Assembly (NCBI RefSeq): GCF_018343515.1
Contig: NZ_JAGYPD010000005.1
Span: 452,918-516,917 of the forward strand
From: Bacillus sp. FJAT-50079
Lineage (GTDB): Bacteria; Bacillota; Bacilli; Bacillales; Bacillaceae_C
Length of the DNA: 64,000 bases
Direction of reading: 5' to 3'
Shown here: positions 1 through 8,566 of the stretch, in pieces
Layout: each line of letters starts with the position of its first letter
Numbering within the stretch: position 1 is the first letter of the stretch
Position numbers and translations under genes: made by a program
The notes under the pieces: model-generated
Told to the model about the DNA's origin: nothing
Seen by the model: the letters and a program-made list of their open reading frames with translations, nothing else
The model's database searches: none

Positions 1-188
1 ATCGTTGTAAGTACTTTTTGTTTATTATCCAATCCCGGACGTGAATAAATGTCGCCAAAGGCAAATTCAACGACATATTTGCTTAAATCAGGAGCAATGT
101 CTTTAAACCCCTCACCAATGTCCATCTCGCCAGTTGGACTCAGCTCCTTTAATTTCTCTAAACCGCGTTGATAACGATCTTCTGCCAT
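1..188 (-). CDS. Carboxymuconolactone decarboxylase family protein (partial, N-terminus)
   Basis: Only the first ~62 codons are in the window; the gene runs off the left edge. It begins ATG at 188 behind a strong GGAGGA site at 196-202. The visible protein starts MAEDRYQRGLEKL and contains the stretch KYVVEFAFGDIYSRPGL, which is characteristic of the CMD/AhpD-like fold family (gamma-carboxymuconolactone decarboxylases and related peroxidase-like proteins). The catalytic Cys/His region lies beyond the edge, so decarboxylase and AhpD-type activity cannot be separated. Family assignment is from motif memory; substrate is unknown. Confidence 0.75.
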   Translation of the reverse strand, partial: MAEDRYQRGLEKLKELSPTGEMDIGEGFKDIAPDLSKYVVEFAFGDIYSRPGLDNKQKVLTT

Positions 189-202
189 TATAAAATCCTC
201 CT

Positions 203-468
203 TGATATTTGCTCTCCATTTTATTACATAATGTTTTTCTTAATATGTTGGTAAATGGAATTACTCTCTTTGCAAATTTCAGACTAAGTGAAATTTCCTG
301 CTTTTCTGAACACCGTTAGTATATAACCTTCTAAGTAATAAGTAAAACGAAGCGCTAGTAATAAGGGATATTTACGTAAAAGATTCCGCAACTCCATTCT
401 TTAACCATTTCACTGTCAATTTTTTTTGCATGTAACATATCTTCAGATGTACTTTCCCATATTAAAGG
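203..468. other. Intergenic stretch, nothing recognised
   Basis: About 270 bases upstream of the divergent left-edge gene. No reading frame with a plausible ribosome binding site is visible on either strand. It is AT-rich and probably holds the promoter of the carboxymuconolactone decarboxylase family gene, but no convincing -35/-10 pair was identified. Confidence 0.4.
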
Positions 469-507
469 AAAAAAAGAGAGAGGAAAGAACCTTGGTGTCC
501 TTCCCTC
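469..507 (-). terminator. Intrinsic terminator downstream of dus
   Basis: Read on the minus strand, GAGGGAAG (500-507) pairs with CTTTCCTC (480-487) with one G-U pair, followed by a T-rich run at 469-476. It lies about 100 bases after the stop codon of the dihydrouridine synthase gene. Confidence 0.55.
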
Positions 508-605
508 TTGCTTTTGATATTTTGATAGAAACGATCATCGCTTTTGATTTAAAGACTAAGTATAGGAACAGAGGGAAAACTTTAACATCCCCTTTGCGTC
601 TCCCT

Positions 606-1592
606 TCACACGGTCCTATTCTTGCATTCAAAGTTATCAAGCATTGCACGCACTTCATCTGTTGACTTAGTTCTCATCAATTGATGTCTTAATTCACTAG
701 CCCCTCGAAACCCTTTGACATATATCTTAAAAAAGCGATGAAGAGGTTTGAATGGACGCGGCTCGATTTCATTTGAATATTTGTCATGAAGGTCAAGCTG
801 TAACCTTAAGAGATCAAGCAATTCTTTACCACTATGTTCCCTCGGCTGCTTTTCAAAAGCAAATGGATTTTTAAAAATACCACGCCCAATCATAATCCCG
901 TCCACACCGTATTTTTGAACGAGCTCCAAACCAGTTTGACGGTCAGGAATATCTCCATTGATCGTCAAAAGTGTATCTGGTGCAATTTGATCGCGAAGTT
1001 TCTTAATCTCTGGAATCAGTTCCCAATGGGCATCTACTTTGCTCATTTCCTTTCTTGTACGCAAATGAATGGAAAGATTAGCGATGTCTTGTTTCAATAT
1101 GTGTGTTATCCAATCGTGCCATTCTTCGATATCCGTGTAACCAAGCCTTGTTTTTACGCTAACGGGTAATCCTCCTGCTTTTGATGCTTGGATGATATCT
1201 GCTGCCACTTCCGGACGCAGGATAAGACCGCTGCCCTTCCCTTTAGTTGCCACGTTAGGCACTGGACAGCCCATATTAATATCTACCCCTCGAAACCCTA
1301 GTTCTGCCATACCAATACTCATTTGCCTAAAGTATTCGGGCTGATCTCCCCATATATGGGCGACAATTGGTTGTTCGTCTTCTGTAAAAGTCAAACGTCC
1401 ACGCACACTTTCTTTCCCCTCTGGGTGACAATAACTCACTGTATTTGCAAACTCTGTAAAAAACACATCGGGTCTTGCTGCTTCACTCACGACATGACGA
1501 AAAACAACATCTGTCACATCTTCCATTGGTGCCAGTATAAAAAACGGCCGTGGTAAATCACGCCAAAAATTATCTTTCATATGCAAATTCAA
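606..1592 (-). CDS. tRNA-dihydrouridine synthase family protein
   Basis: FMN-dependent reductase that forms dihydrouridine in tRNA. The N-terminal TIM barrel opens with [12 protein letters not shown], the usual Dus signature (APM..VTD), and has the catalytic loop [11 protein letters not shown] with the conserved Cys-Pro at about residue 108. KTRLGY, the ITINGDI-like stretch LLTINGDI, and [12 protein letters not shown] near residue 235 are the normal substrate and flavin contacts; the C-terminal helical domain follows. Length (328 aa) fits the family. The start is uncertain: TTG at 1592, TTG at 1586 and ATG at 1580 are in frame behind AAGGAAGGG, and the second has the best spacing. Which uridine is modified cannot be told. 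It stands alone, with a terminator behind it. Confidence 0.9.
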   Translation of the reverse strand: MNLHMKDNFWRDLPRPFFILAPMEDVTDVVFRHVVSEAARPDVFFTEFANTVSYCHPEGKESVRGRLTFTEDEQPIVAHIWGDQPEYFRQMSIGMAELGFRGVDINMGCPVPNVATKGKGSGLILRPEVAADIIQASKAGGLPVSVKTRLGYTDIEEWHDWITHILKQDIANLSIHLRTRKEMSKVDAHWELIPEIKKLRDQIAPDTLLTINGDIPDRQTGLELVQKYGVDGIMIGRGIFKNPFAFEKQPREHSGKELLDLLRLQLDLHDKYSNEIEPRPFKPLHRFFKIYVKGFRGASELRHQLMRTKSTDEVRAMLDNFECKNRTV

Positions 1593-1839
1593 ACCCTTCC
1601 TTCGTTACTGCAACGATCCGATTTTTCTTGTTTCCCAAATTGTTCCACAAGAAAAACTTCTGAATCCTCAATCTATTCTTTTTAATGAGGCTGTTTTTTG
1701 GATTATCATCGAAACGCTTTTGATTGTACCAAGTGCGTGCGTATTTTGCAATAAGTCCATACTTCCTCCGCTCTTCTCTTATAAAAAACATATGATCACC
1801 ATTGGTTTTAGTATATTATTGGTAGAAAATCCAAGGGTT

Positions 1840-1892
1840 GGGGCTATCCTAGAAGTCAAACTTTTATTGACTTTAGAATAGCCCCTTTTTTC
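1840..1892 (+). terminator. Long hairpin with T-tail; resembles an IS terminal repeat
   Basis: The arms at 1840-1859 and 1867-1885 are near-perfect inverted repeats (GGGGCTATCCTAGAAGTCAA against a 19-base partner, one mismatch and one bulge), with a 7-base loop and TTTTTT after the second arm. It would stop transcription on the plus strand, yet no plus-strand gene precedes it. The GGGGCTATyCTA.AAGTCAA arm resembles the ends and terminator-like tails of IS1182-type elements as I remember them, so it may be an insertion-sequence scar. That link is recall only. Confidence 0.5.
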
Positions 1893-1984
1893 GCACAAAT
1901 TCATTATCCATTTTCTCCCGAGAGCAAATTTACGTCAATCGGACCTCATCCGATTGCCCTTCTCACGCGGAAAATCTTCAATAC

Positions 1985-2894
1985 GGGCAGTCGAAACACG
2001 ATCGATTTACCCTTACTTACAAAAAATCAACAACACGGGCATTCGAGACACGATCGATTTACCCTCACCTACAAAAAATCAACAACACGGGCAGTCGAAA
2101 CATGCTCGATTTACCCTCAGCTACAAAAAATCAACAATACGGGCATTCGAGACACGTTCGATTTACCCTCATCTACAAAAAATCAACAACACGGGCAGTC
2201 GAAACATGCTCGATTTACCCTCAGCTACAAAAAATCAACAACACGGGCAGTCGAAACACGATCGATTTACCCTCACCTACAAAAAATCAACAATACGGGC
2301 AGTCGAGACACGTTCGATTTACCCTCACCTACAAAAAATCAACAACACGGGCAGTCGAAACACTTCCGATTTACCCTCACCTACAAAAAATCAACAACAC
2401 GGGCAGTCGAAACATGCTCGATTTACCCTCAGCTACAAAAAATCAACAACATGGGCAGTCGAAACACGTTCGATTTACCCTCACCTACAAAAAATCAACA
2501 ACACGGGCAGTCGAAACACTTCCGATTTACCCTTACTTACAAAAAATCAACAACACGGGCAGTCGAAACATGCTCGATTTACCCTCACCTACAAAAAATC
2601 AACAACACGGGCAGTCGAAACATGCTCGATTTACCCTCAGCTACAAAAAATCAACAACATGGGCAGTCGAAACATGCTCGATTTACCCTCAGCTACAAAA
2701 AATCAACAATACGGGCATTCGAGACACGTTCGATTTACCCTCACCTACAAAAAATCAACAACATGGGCATTCGAGATATGCTCGATTTACCCTTACTTAC
2801 AAAAAATCCACTAGACGGGCATTCGAAACACGTTCGATTTACCCTCACCTACAAAAAATACCCGATATGGGCAATCGGGCGCACGATGTTTACC
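1985..2894. repeat. 52-bp tandem repeat array, 18 units
   Basis: GGGC marks recur at 1985, 2037, 2089 and so on every 52 bases to 2869, without any indel. The unit reads roughly ACAAAAAATCAACAACACGG, then GCAGTCGAAACACGATCGAT, then TTACCCTCACCT. Variants cluster in a few positions (CAGTCGAAAC or CATTCGAGAC; ACGATCGA, ATGCTCGA, ACGTTCGA or ACTTCCGA). The last unit (2869 on) and the sequence before 1985 are degenerate copies. Because 52 is not a multiple of 3 and the unit has no plus-strand stop codon, all three plus frames stay open for 164-286 codons. None has a good ribosome binding site, so it is judged non-coding. There are no unique spacers, so it is not CRISPR. Confidence 0.9.
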
Positions 2895-2947
2895 AAAAAC
2901 CGACTAGTATATCCTTTTAGACAGGCCCTTCTTTTTACCTATTAAAT

Positions 2948-4882
2948 TCACTTCATATAGCGATACTCCAGCAAACGCTTCAAAGCAGAAACTTCCTTTA
3001 ATAATTCCTCCCCGACATTCGTTTCGAGTACCATTTTTCTTTCTACCACTTTGTCTACTAATCGTTTCATGGATAATACGTCCATGCCATTATGTAAGAC
3101 ATTTTCTTTGGAATTAAAATGTTTATGGGCAACTAGTTTCATACCGAATGAATTATATAATAAAGTATAGCCGGCGATCCCGGTAGTTGATTGATAGGCT
3201 TTTGAGAAGCCACCGTCAATCACAATCATTTTTCCATTTGCTTTAATCGGGTCTTCTCCTTCAATTTCTTTAACAGGTGTATGCCCATTTATGATATGGC
3301 CATGTTCAGGGTTTAGGTTAAATTCCGTTAAAATTTTTCGGCAGATTTCTTCGTTTTCCCGTAAATAGTAATATGGATTTTTTCTCTCTTTATGAGTCTC
3401 TTTATCTTTAATAAAATACCTTTCAAAGGTGGTCATTTCTCTTTTACCAAAGAGTGATGAATATTCTCCTGTCCATAAATACCAGACCATATCTGTTGAA
3501 AGATCATCCGTTTTTTCAGGATGTGCAAAAGCATGTCGTAAGTGATATTCAAAAACATCCAATAAATCTCGACCTTCATATGTTGATTGTTCTATCACCA
3601 TTTTTTCCATATTTCCTTTGTCATCTAAAGGAATACAACCATGAATTAATAAGTTACCATTGTATTTCAAATAGAGGCTGCCTTTCTTCATTAGAAAGTT
3701 CATATGTCTCGCCAATTTTTCCGAATTCTGTACGGAAAATAGTAATTTAACAATTACCTGCTGTTCCTCCTCTAATAATTGACTCGGGTTTTCTGGATTA
3801 ACCGTTGCAAAGCAAGTATTTTCCAGTTGATATGTTTTTCCATGAATCTCAATTTCGTTTTTATCATAATCCATTTTCTCAAGTAATAGTCTTTCCGACA
3901 TATTAAAAAATGGTCGCCTCTTAATGATCGGAATTTCTAGTTTGAACTGAATCATCGCAATCGCTTGATGAATTTTTGTGATTTGTAATTCTTCTTCCTC
4001 TGACAAATTATTTCCTGAAGTTTTCTTTGGTCTAAAAGCCGGATTATCCTTATAGTATTTTTCGGCTAAATTTAGAAGTGGTCTAAGATTAACTCCATAC
4101 ACATCTTCGATAATATCTAAATTATCATACCGAGCACTGATACGGAGAATATTAGCTAGACAAACCTTGGAACCTGCGTATGCACCTAGCCATAATACAT
4201 CGTGATTTCCCCACTGAATATCAACAGAATGATAATTAATAAGAGTATCCATAATACGATGAGGCTCGGGTCCACGATCATAAATGTCCCCGACTACATG
4301 CAAATGGTCCACGACTAATCTCTGCGTGCAATAAGCTAGACCTATCATAAGCTTATCAGCCTGATTAAGAGAAATAATTTGCTGAACAATTTTGCTGTAA
4401 TAAGGTTTCTTATTTAAAGATTCTTCTTCCGTTTTGTATAATAATTCTTCTATTATATAAACAAACTGTTCGGGCAATGCTTTACGTAATTTAGAGCGTG
4501 TATATTTGGAAGAGGCAAATGAAATGAGCTTAATCATTCGGTCAATCGTTTCAGCATACCACCCGTTTAATTCCTGCTTATTATTATATCTATTCTTAAT
4601 TATCTGTAATTTCTCTTCAGGATAATATACCAATGTCGTCAAGTCGTTAATATCTTTCTCAGATAATACATCCTTAAAAAGTTCCTCTATTTTCTCTTTT
4701 ACTCTCCCAGATCCATTTCTCAACACATGTTGAAAAGATTGGTGCTCACCATGTAAATCACTGACAAAATGCTCTGTTCCCTTTGGCAGATTTAGAATCG
4801 CTTCCAAATTAATAATTTCTGTAACTACTTTTTCTTCGCTATCATATTTTTCAGCCAGTAAATCTAAGTATTTTTTGTCCAA
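2948..4882 (-). CDS. fbp: Fructose-1,6-bisphosphatase class III
   Basis: Hydrolyses fructose 1,6-bisphosphate to fructose 6-phosphate in gluconeogenesis; the class III enzyme is typical of Firmicutes. Metallophosphoesterase motifs are present in order: [19 protein letters not shown] and QWGNHDVLW, with [14 protein letters not shown] and [11 protein letters not shown] towards the C-terminus. The protein matches B. subtilis Fbp along its whole length and ends REYRYMK-like (LLEYRYMK). The start is taken as TTG at 4882, eight bases after a GGGGGA site, giving [18 protein letters not shown]; an upstream in-frame TTG at 4924 lacks a ribosome binding site. It is monocistronic, ending next to the 52-bp array. 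Confidence 0.95.
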   Translation of the reverse strand: MDKKYLDLLAEKYDSEEKVVTEIINLEAILNLPKGTEHFVSDLHGEHQSFQHVLRNGSGRVKEKIEELFKDVLSEKDINDLTTLVYYPEEKLQIIKNRYNNKQELNGWYAETIDRMIKLISFASSKYTRSKLRKALPEQFVYIIEELLYKTEEESLNKKPYYSKIVQQIISLNQADKLMIGLAYCTQRLVVDHLHVVGDIYDRGPEPHRIMDTLINYHSVDIQWGNHDVLWLGAYAGSKVCLANILRISARYDNLDIIEDVYGVNLRPLLNLAEKYYKDNPAFRPKKTSGNNLSEEEELQITKIHQAIAMIQFKLEIPIIKRRPFFNMSERLLLEKMDYDKNEIEIHGKTYQLENTCFATVNPENPSQLLEEEQQVIVKLLFSVQNSEKLARHMNFLMKKGSLYLKYNGNLLIHGCIPLDDKGNMEKMVIEQSTYEGRDLLDVFEYHLRHAFAHPEKTDDLSTDMVWYLWTGEYSSLFGKREMTTFERYFIKDKETHKERKNPYYYLRENEEICRKILTEFNLNPEHGHIINGHTPVKEIEGEDPIKANGKMIVIDGGFSKAYQSTTGIAGYTLLYNSFGMKLVAHKHFNSKENVLHNGMDVLSMKRLVDKVVERKMVLETNVGEELLKEVSALKRLLEYRYMK

Positions 4883-5042
4883 AGTGATGTATCCCCCTAT
4901 ATATTGTACTTCAATAACAAGCAATGCCTTATTCCCTAATAGACTTATTCCATGTGATCGTCCTTTATATTGGATTTGGATAGGTTACTATCACCAACCA
5001 TTATAAAGGACTTTTTCATAAAAAAGTAAAAAATTCAGTTTT

Positions 5043-6032
5043 TTACTCACATTCAATTATTTTCATCCTCCTACTTTTTTCACCTTTACGAGTAAACAAT
5101 AACAGTTGAGAAACAATGGCAAGTACAGGCAATTCTATTAGTGGGCCTATTACTAACGCTAATGCGATAAGAGGCTGATCTGGAAATGCAGTCACAGCGA
5201 TGGCTAAGGAAATCGGCGAGTTTCTCGCTAATATGGTAAGATTTAAACTAACCGAATCCTCATATGACATGTTTAAAAGTCTGCTAACGATACGGCTTAA
5301 TATGAAATTTATTATAAAAAATAATAACACAGGTAATAGCAATAATAATACCACATTCATGTTTTCAAATAAGTTTCTCCCTTGCGAAGCAAACATCGCT
5401 ACAATCGCCAAACTTAAGAAAATGATTTGGGTCGTCTCAAAAAACGGAACCACTTTTTTCTTGAAAACATTCTGTTTTTTTCCTTTGCTAAATATGTATC
5501 TTGTTAAGATCGCCAGTAAAAATGGCAATACCAATACAAGTAAAATACTCTCAAAAAGAACAGACAGTTTCACCGTCTCCATCATTCCCGCAAAAATCAA
5601 TAAATAAATTGGCAGTAGAAGAACTTGTAAAATTAAATTCAAAGGAAGAATGGCGGTAGACAGAGCTACATTCCCTTTAGCAATTCCCGTAAATGCCAAG
5701 TACCAATCCGTACATGGTGTTACCATCAGCATAATAAATCCAATCCAAAGTGCTGGATGATCTGAAAGAAATACAGCCCCTAATCCCCACGCTAATAATG
5801 GTGTCCACAAAAAATTAATCAATAAACTCGAACTTGCAAACTTACCATTTAGAAGTGCTTTCTTTAAGTCTTTCATTGGGACCGTTAAAAATAGGCCGTA
5901 TAACATGAACAGTAAAAAAGGAACAATAAAGTACTCAGCTATTCCTTCTATATAAGAAACCTGTCCTAAAGCAATTCCAAGCCCCACCGCTAAAATGATA
6001 ATAACGGTTTGCAGTTTTTCCATTAAACCCAT
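5043..6032 (-). CDS. BASS/ACR3-type membrane transporter (arsenic-resistance-like permease)
   Basis: A 329-aa integral membrane protein with about ten predicted helices spread over its whole length, the size and fold of the bile acid:sodium symporter superfamily that includes the ACR3 arsenite exporters. The stretches MLMVTPCTDWYLAFTG (about residues 100-115) and LARNSPISLAIAV with GPLIELPVLA near the end are the re-entrant regions typical of this group. Start ATG at 6032 behind AGAGGGGGA. No arsR or arsC is nearby, so an arsenite substrate is only a possibility; organic anion uptake is equally compatible. Confidence 0.75.
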   Translation of the reverse strand: MGLMEKLQTVIIILAVGLGIALGQVSYIEGIAEYFIVPFLLFMLYGLFLTVPMKDLKKALLNGKFASSSLLINFLWTPLLAWGLGAVFLSDHPALWIGFIMLMVTPCTDWYLAFTGIAKGNVALSTAILPLNLILQVLLLPIYLLIFAGMMETVKLSVLFESILLVLVLPFLLAILTRYIFSKGKKQNVFKKKVVPFFETTQIIFLSLAIVAMFASQGRNLFENMNVVLLLLLPVLLFFIINFILSRIVSRLLNMSYEDSVSLNLTILARNSPISLAIAVTAFPDQPLIALALVIGPLIELPVLAIVSQLLLFTRKGEKSRRMKIIECE

Positions 6033-6074
6033 AAATCAAGTCCCCCTCTTACAACAACAACGTCCAATTGCCTA

Positions 6075-6482
6075 CTACAAGTTTTTCTCCATTATAACGT
6101 AAGATTTACCACCTTTAATAAAGTGGGCAGTCGTTTCTTGTAAATCGAATTTCTTATAAAAATTCACCTTATTCATTCTAGCATTGCACCAAATTCTCTT
6201 TAAGCCACGCTTCTTTGCTTCCATTATTACATAGTCTAATAATGTACTTCCGTATCCCTTACCTTGTTCTTGTTGCAGTGTTGCAAATTTGCGAAATTGG
6301 CACTTCTCTTCAGTTATAAAAAGTGAGATGACAGAAATCAGTAGGTTTGCTTTAAAAAGGCCAAAATGAATACCTAAATCATCATTTTCTAATTTAATGT
6401 AATCAAAATCTTTGTCAGGCCACATAACTATATGCCGCAATTCCCAAGCTTCTTCTTTACTAATTTTTTTAATAATGATCAT
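6075..6482 (-). CDS. GNAT family N-acetyltransferase
   Basis: A 135-aa single-domain GNAT protein. The acetyl-CoA binding motif A is QQEQGKGYGSTLLDYV (Q/R-x-x-G-x-G/A type) at about residues 70-85, followed by the usual GLKRIWCNAR beta strand and the NFYKKFDLQE alpha helix/strand end. Start ATG at 6482 behind GGAGGA. The substrate cannot be deduced. It lies 42 bases downstream of the transporter start in the same direction and may be independently transcribed. Confidence 0.8.
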   Translation of the reverse strand: MIIIKKISKEEAWELRHIVMWPDKDFDYIKLENDDLGIHFGLFKANLLISVISLFITEEKCQFRKFATLQQEQGKGYGSTLLDYVIMEAKKRGLKRIWCNARMNKVNFYKKFDLQETTAHFIKGGKSYVIMEKNL

Positions 6483-6529
6483 GCGAATTCCTCCAGCAAT
6501 ATTGTGCAGTAAGACTATTAATAAAATGC

Positions 6530-6842
6530 CTATCCCTTTAGCTTCAGTAAATAACTAATTAAATAACCAAAACATGTAACACCAAACAAAGCAAATATAC
6601 TAGGGGTCATAAGCAATGTACAAACTGTTCGGCACCGACCAGATAAAGGCAATTAAACAGAAATGATTGCTAAACACGCAGGAAGACATAGCATGAGAAA
6701 TGTGTTTAATACGATGTAAAGTCAGTTGTACTCAATAAGGGGTGAAGAAAATAAAAACTATCCAAAGACAAATAGATGATATCCCAGCAACAAATCCTAA
6801 GGGTAGTAAACAATTTGCGAATAGCACTCCCCCATAACTCAT
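6530..6842 (-). pseudogene. Decayed membrane-protein gene remnant
   Basis: On the minus strand from ATG at 6842 a 36-codon hydrophobic frame (MSYGGVLFANCLLPLGFVAG...) ends at 6732. Further on, in other frames, come FCLIAFIWSVPNSLYIAYD and then SIFALFGVTCFGYLISYLL ending at 6530. All three blocks are hydrophobic and helix-like, and they are separated by stops and frame changes. That is what an eroded multi-pass membrane gene would look like, but the parent family was not recognised and chance cannot be excluded in AT-rich DNA. Confidence 0.35.
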
Positions 6843-6985
6843 TACCTAGCTCATATGCATCTACTTTTATCGCACTGACACCTTCGATTTAAGATAATTT
6901 TTTATTTCTTTCACATCATCCAACTCTCTTTTTGGAAGATTGTATGCACTTACCGAGCTGATAAAGATAGATATTATGTTTGTCT

Positions 6986-7609
6986 TCACTTTCCCTTATT
7001 ATTAGAACCTTTACGACTCTTTATTGCGAAAATCATTACAATTCCGATGACTAAAACTGCCGCAATCCATATATACAATTGATTTTCTTCATGCTCATCA
7101 CCAGGTAATTCAATGTCTACAATTTCCTCAACTTCTTCAATTTTTTTTATTTCTCCTATGCCTTCACTCGGAGGCTTCCCTTCGCCAAGTAACGCCAAAT
7201 CTTCTTGAGAAGAGCTCAATTTATTTGTTCGACCACAAATAATGGATACGAGTGATTCTTCTCCATACATCGTCGATTCGTAAGCATAAACCAGGTATTC
7301 TTTTCCTTCTTTAAAATCAAACCCACAGTCTCCGCCACCTAGACCAGTGGTGATAATTATTTGTGACTGTTCTACGCCCTTCCAAGTGTTAGTTACTTCA
7401 AATTGGACTGAGTTAGACGTATATCCATCTAGACTTTGTTTCTCTCTTATATCGATCACTTTTCCACTAAAAACTGCTTTCGAACGTTCAAATTCTTCCT
7501 CAACACTTGGTAATTCTGCACACGAACAAGCATTTATAATCGAAGGAAAAGAACCTATTATTAAAAGCCCTATGAAAATGAAAGTGAGAAGTACTATTGC
7601 CTTTTTCAA
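6986..7609 (-). CDS. Exported TIMP/NTR-like protein with C-terminal membrane anchor
   Basis: A hydrophobic signal segment at residues ~4-25 is followed by ACSCAELPSVEEEFERSKAVFSGKV, the CxC opening typical of the netrin/TIMP-like (NTR, OB-fold) domain of bacterial 'tissue inhibitor of metalloproteinase' homologues. Later cysteines occur in GGGDCGFDF and SIICGRTN, likely disulphide partners. After an acidic linker (IEEVEEIVDIELPGDEHEEN) a transmembrane helix (about residues 182-200) and a basic tail form a surface anchor. TTG at 7609 is chosen because AGGTG lies six bases upstream. Function in Bacillus is unknown; protease inhibition should not be assumed. Confidence 0.7.
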   Translation of the reverse strand: MKKAIVLLTFIFIGLLIIGSFPSIINACSCAELPSVEEEFERSKAVFSGKVIDIREKQSLDGYTSNSVQFEVTNTWKGVEQSQIIITTGLGGGDCGFDFKEGKEYLVYAYESTMYGEESLVSIICGRTNKLSSSQEDLALLGEGKPPSEGIGEIKKIEEVEEIVDIELPGDEHEENQLYIWIAAVLVIGIVMIFAIKSRKGSNNKGK

Positions 7610-7736
7610 ATTAATCACCTAGTTTCTCCGAAAATCGTACGTATCCTTTGGGACATCGATTTCAACATTATTAAAGATGACGACCATATCATTATCTTAT
7701 GTTTTGCCCTATATGTTCCTCAGTTTGAAAATAGAA

Positions 7737-7768
7737 TTATAAAAGAGAGAAGTGTGCTAACACTTCTC
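7737..7768 (-). terminator. Intrinsic terminator after the XRE regulator
   Basis: Perfect 8-bp hairpin GAGAAGTG/CACTTCTC (7747-7768, 6-base loop) followed on the minus strand by TCTTTTATAAT. It lies about 47 bases downstream of the stop codon of the regulator gene at 7815. Confidence 0.6.
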
Positions 7769-7814
7769 CAGGATAGGAGTGGATGTGAAATATCCCTATT
7801 TTCTTTTCCCCTTG

Positions 7815-8387
7815 TTAGATTGTGTATGCAGCCTTTTTGAAAAGATTGCTATCAATAATGCATTTCTTTCCATCGAATTTAAAATTTAATTCTCTTCCTT
7901 CAATAAATGTTTTCGTAATTCTAACTAACAGCTGCTTGTTATTCATTTCAACAAGATAGTAGGAAGACATATCGTTAAATGAATCGGCTACTTGTAAAAC
8001 CCCCGGCTGTGTAACAAAATCAACAATGTCTTGTGCCAAATTTAACTTTTTTCTTCTAATTAAAGGATAAATTACTTTTGCATGTGGGAATTTTTCTTTC
8101 GCGACTGCATCATACTTTGAACGACATTTTCCACTTTTTTGATAGTCTTCTATATCAATATCTTCTTTGATTACCATTGTAGTAATGCCCTCCTGACTAT
8201 TAACTAATGAATCAATACTTACAGCAAATAAATTAGCAATGTTCTGCAAGTTATTAATATCTGGAATACCTCTGTCATTTTCCCATTTTGTAATAGCCTG
8301 TCTTGATACACATAATTTCTCTGCTAACTGTTCCTGCGATAATCCTGCTCTCATTCGAAATTCCTTTATTTTTTCGCCTAAAGTCAA
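7815..8387 (-). CDS. XRE-family transcriptional regulator with C-terminal extension
   Basis: The first ~60 residues form a Cro/C1 helix-turn-helix: LGEKIKEFRMRAGLSQEQLA, then VSRQAITKWENDRGIPDINN, the most typical XRE recognition-helix pattern, and LQNIANLFAVSIDSLV. The remaining ~125 residues have no recognised domain; they include a basic block (YPLIRRKKLNLAQ) and a beta-rich end (QLLVRITKTFIEGRELNFKF). B. subtilis relatives of this design carry unrelated C-terminal halves. Start TTG at 8387, with GAGGGGGA about eight bases upstream. Target genes are unknown; the gene sits alone between the TIMP-like gene and the sigma fusion gene. Confidence 0.8.
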   Translation of the reverse strand: MTLGEKIKEFRMRAGLSQEQLAEKLCVSRQAITKWENDRGIPDINNLQNIANLFAVSIDSLVNSQEGITTMVIKEDIDIEDYQKSGKCRSKYDAVAKEKFPHAKVIYPLIRRKKLNLAQDIVDFVTQPGVLQVADSFNDMSSYYLVEMNNKQLLVRITKTFIEGRELNFKFDGKKCIIDSNLFKKAAYTI

Positions 8388-8566
8388 ATCAAGTCCCCCT
8401 CGTTCCTCTTATAATGAAAGTTGTATCATTTAATTTCATAAAGTTCGAGAAATTCCAGTTTACATCTATGATACTTTGCGTAGCATTACGATAATACCGC
8501 CTTTTACCTCTCTGTTTTTGCAAAAACGCAAATTCTCAGTGGCCCTTACACCTTTTCTTTTTGTAA

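Noticed and set aside
1570-1791. 73-codon minus-strand frame before the dihydrouridine synthase gene
   Set aside because: It overlaps the dus start, its ribosome binding site is weak (GGTGATC), and the product is not recognised. A real small gene cannot be fully excluded.
1985-2894. CRISPR array
   Set aside because: Units are near-identical over all 52 bases, with no unique spacers and no cas genes.
1954-2945. Three long overlapping plus-strand frames (286, 272 and 164 codons) in the 52-bp array
   Set aside because: They exist only because the 52-bp unit lacks plus-strand stop codons and its length is not a multiple of three. None has a ribosome binding site, and the same peptide repeats in all frames.
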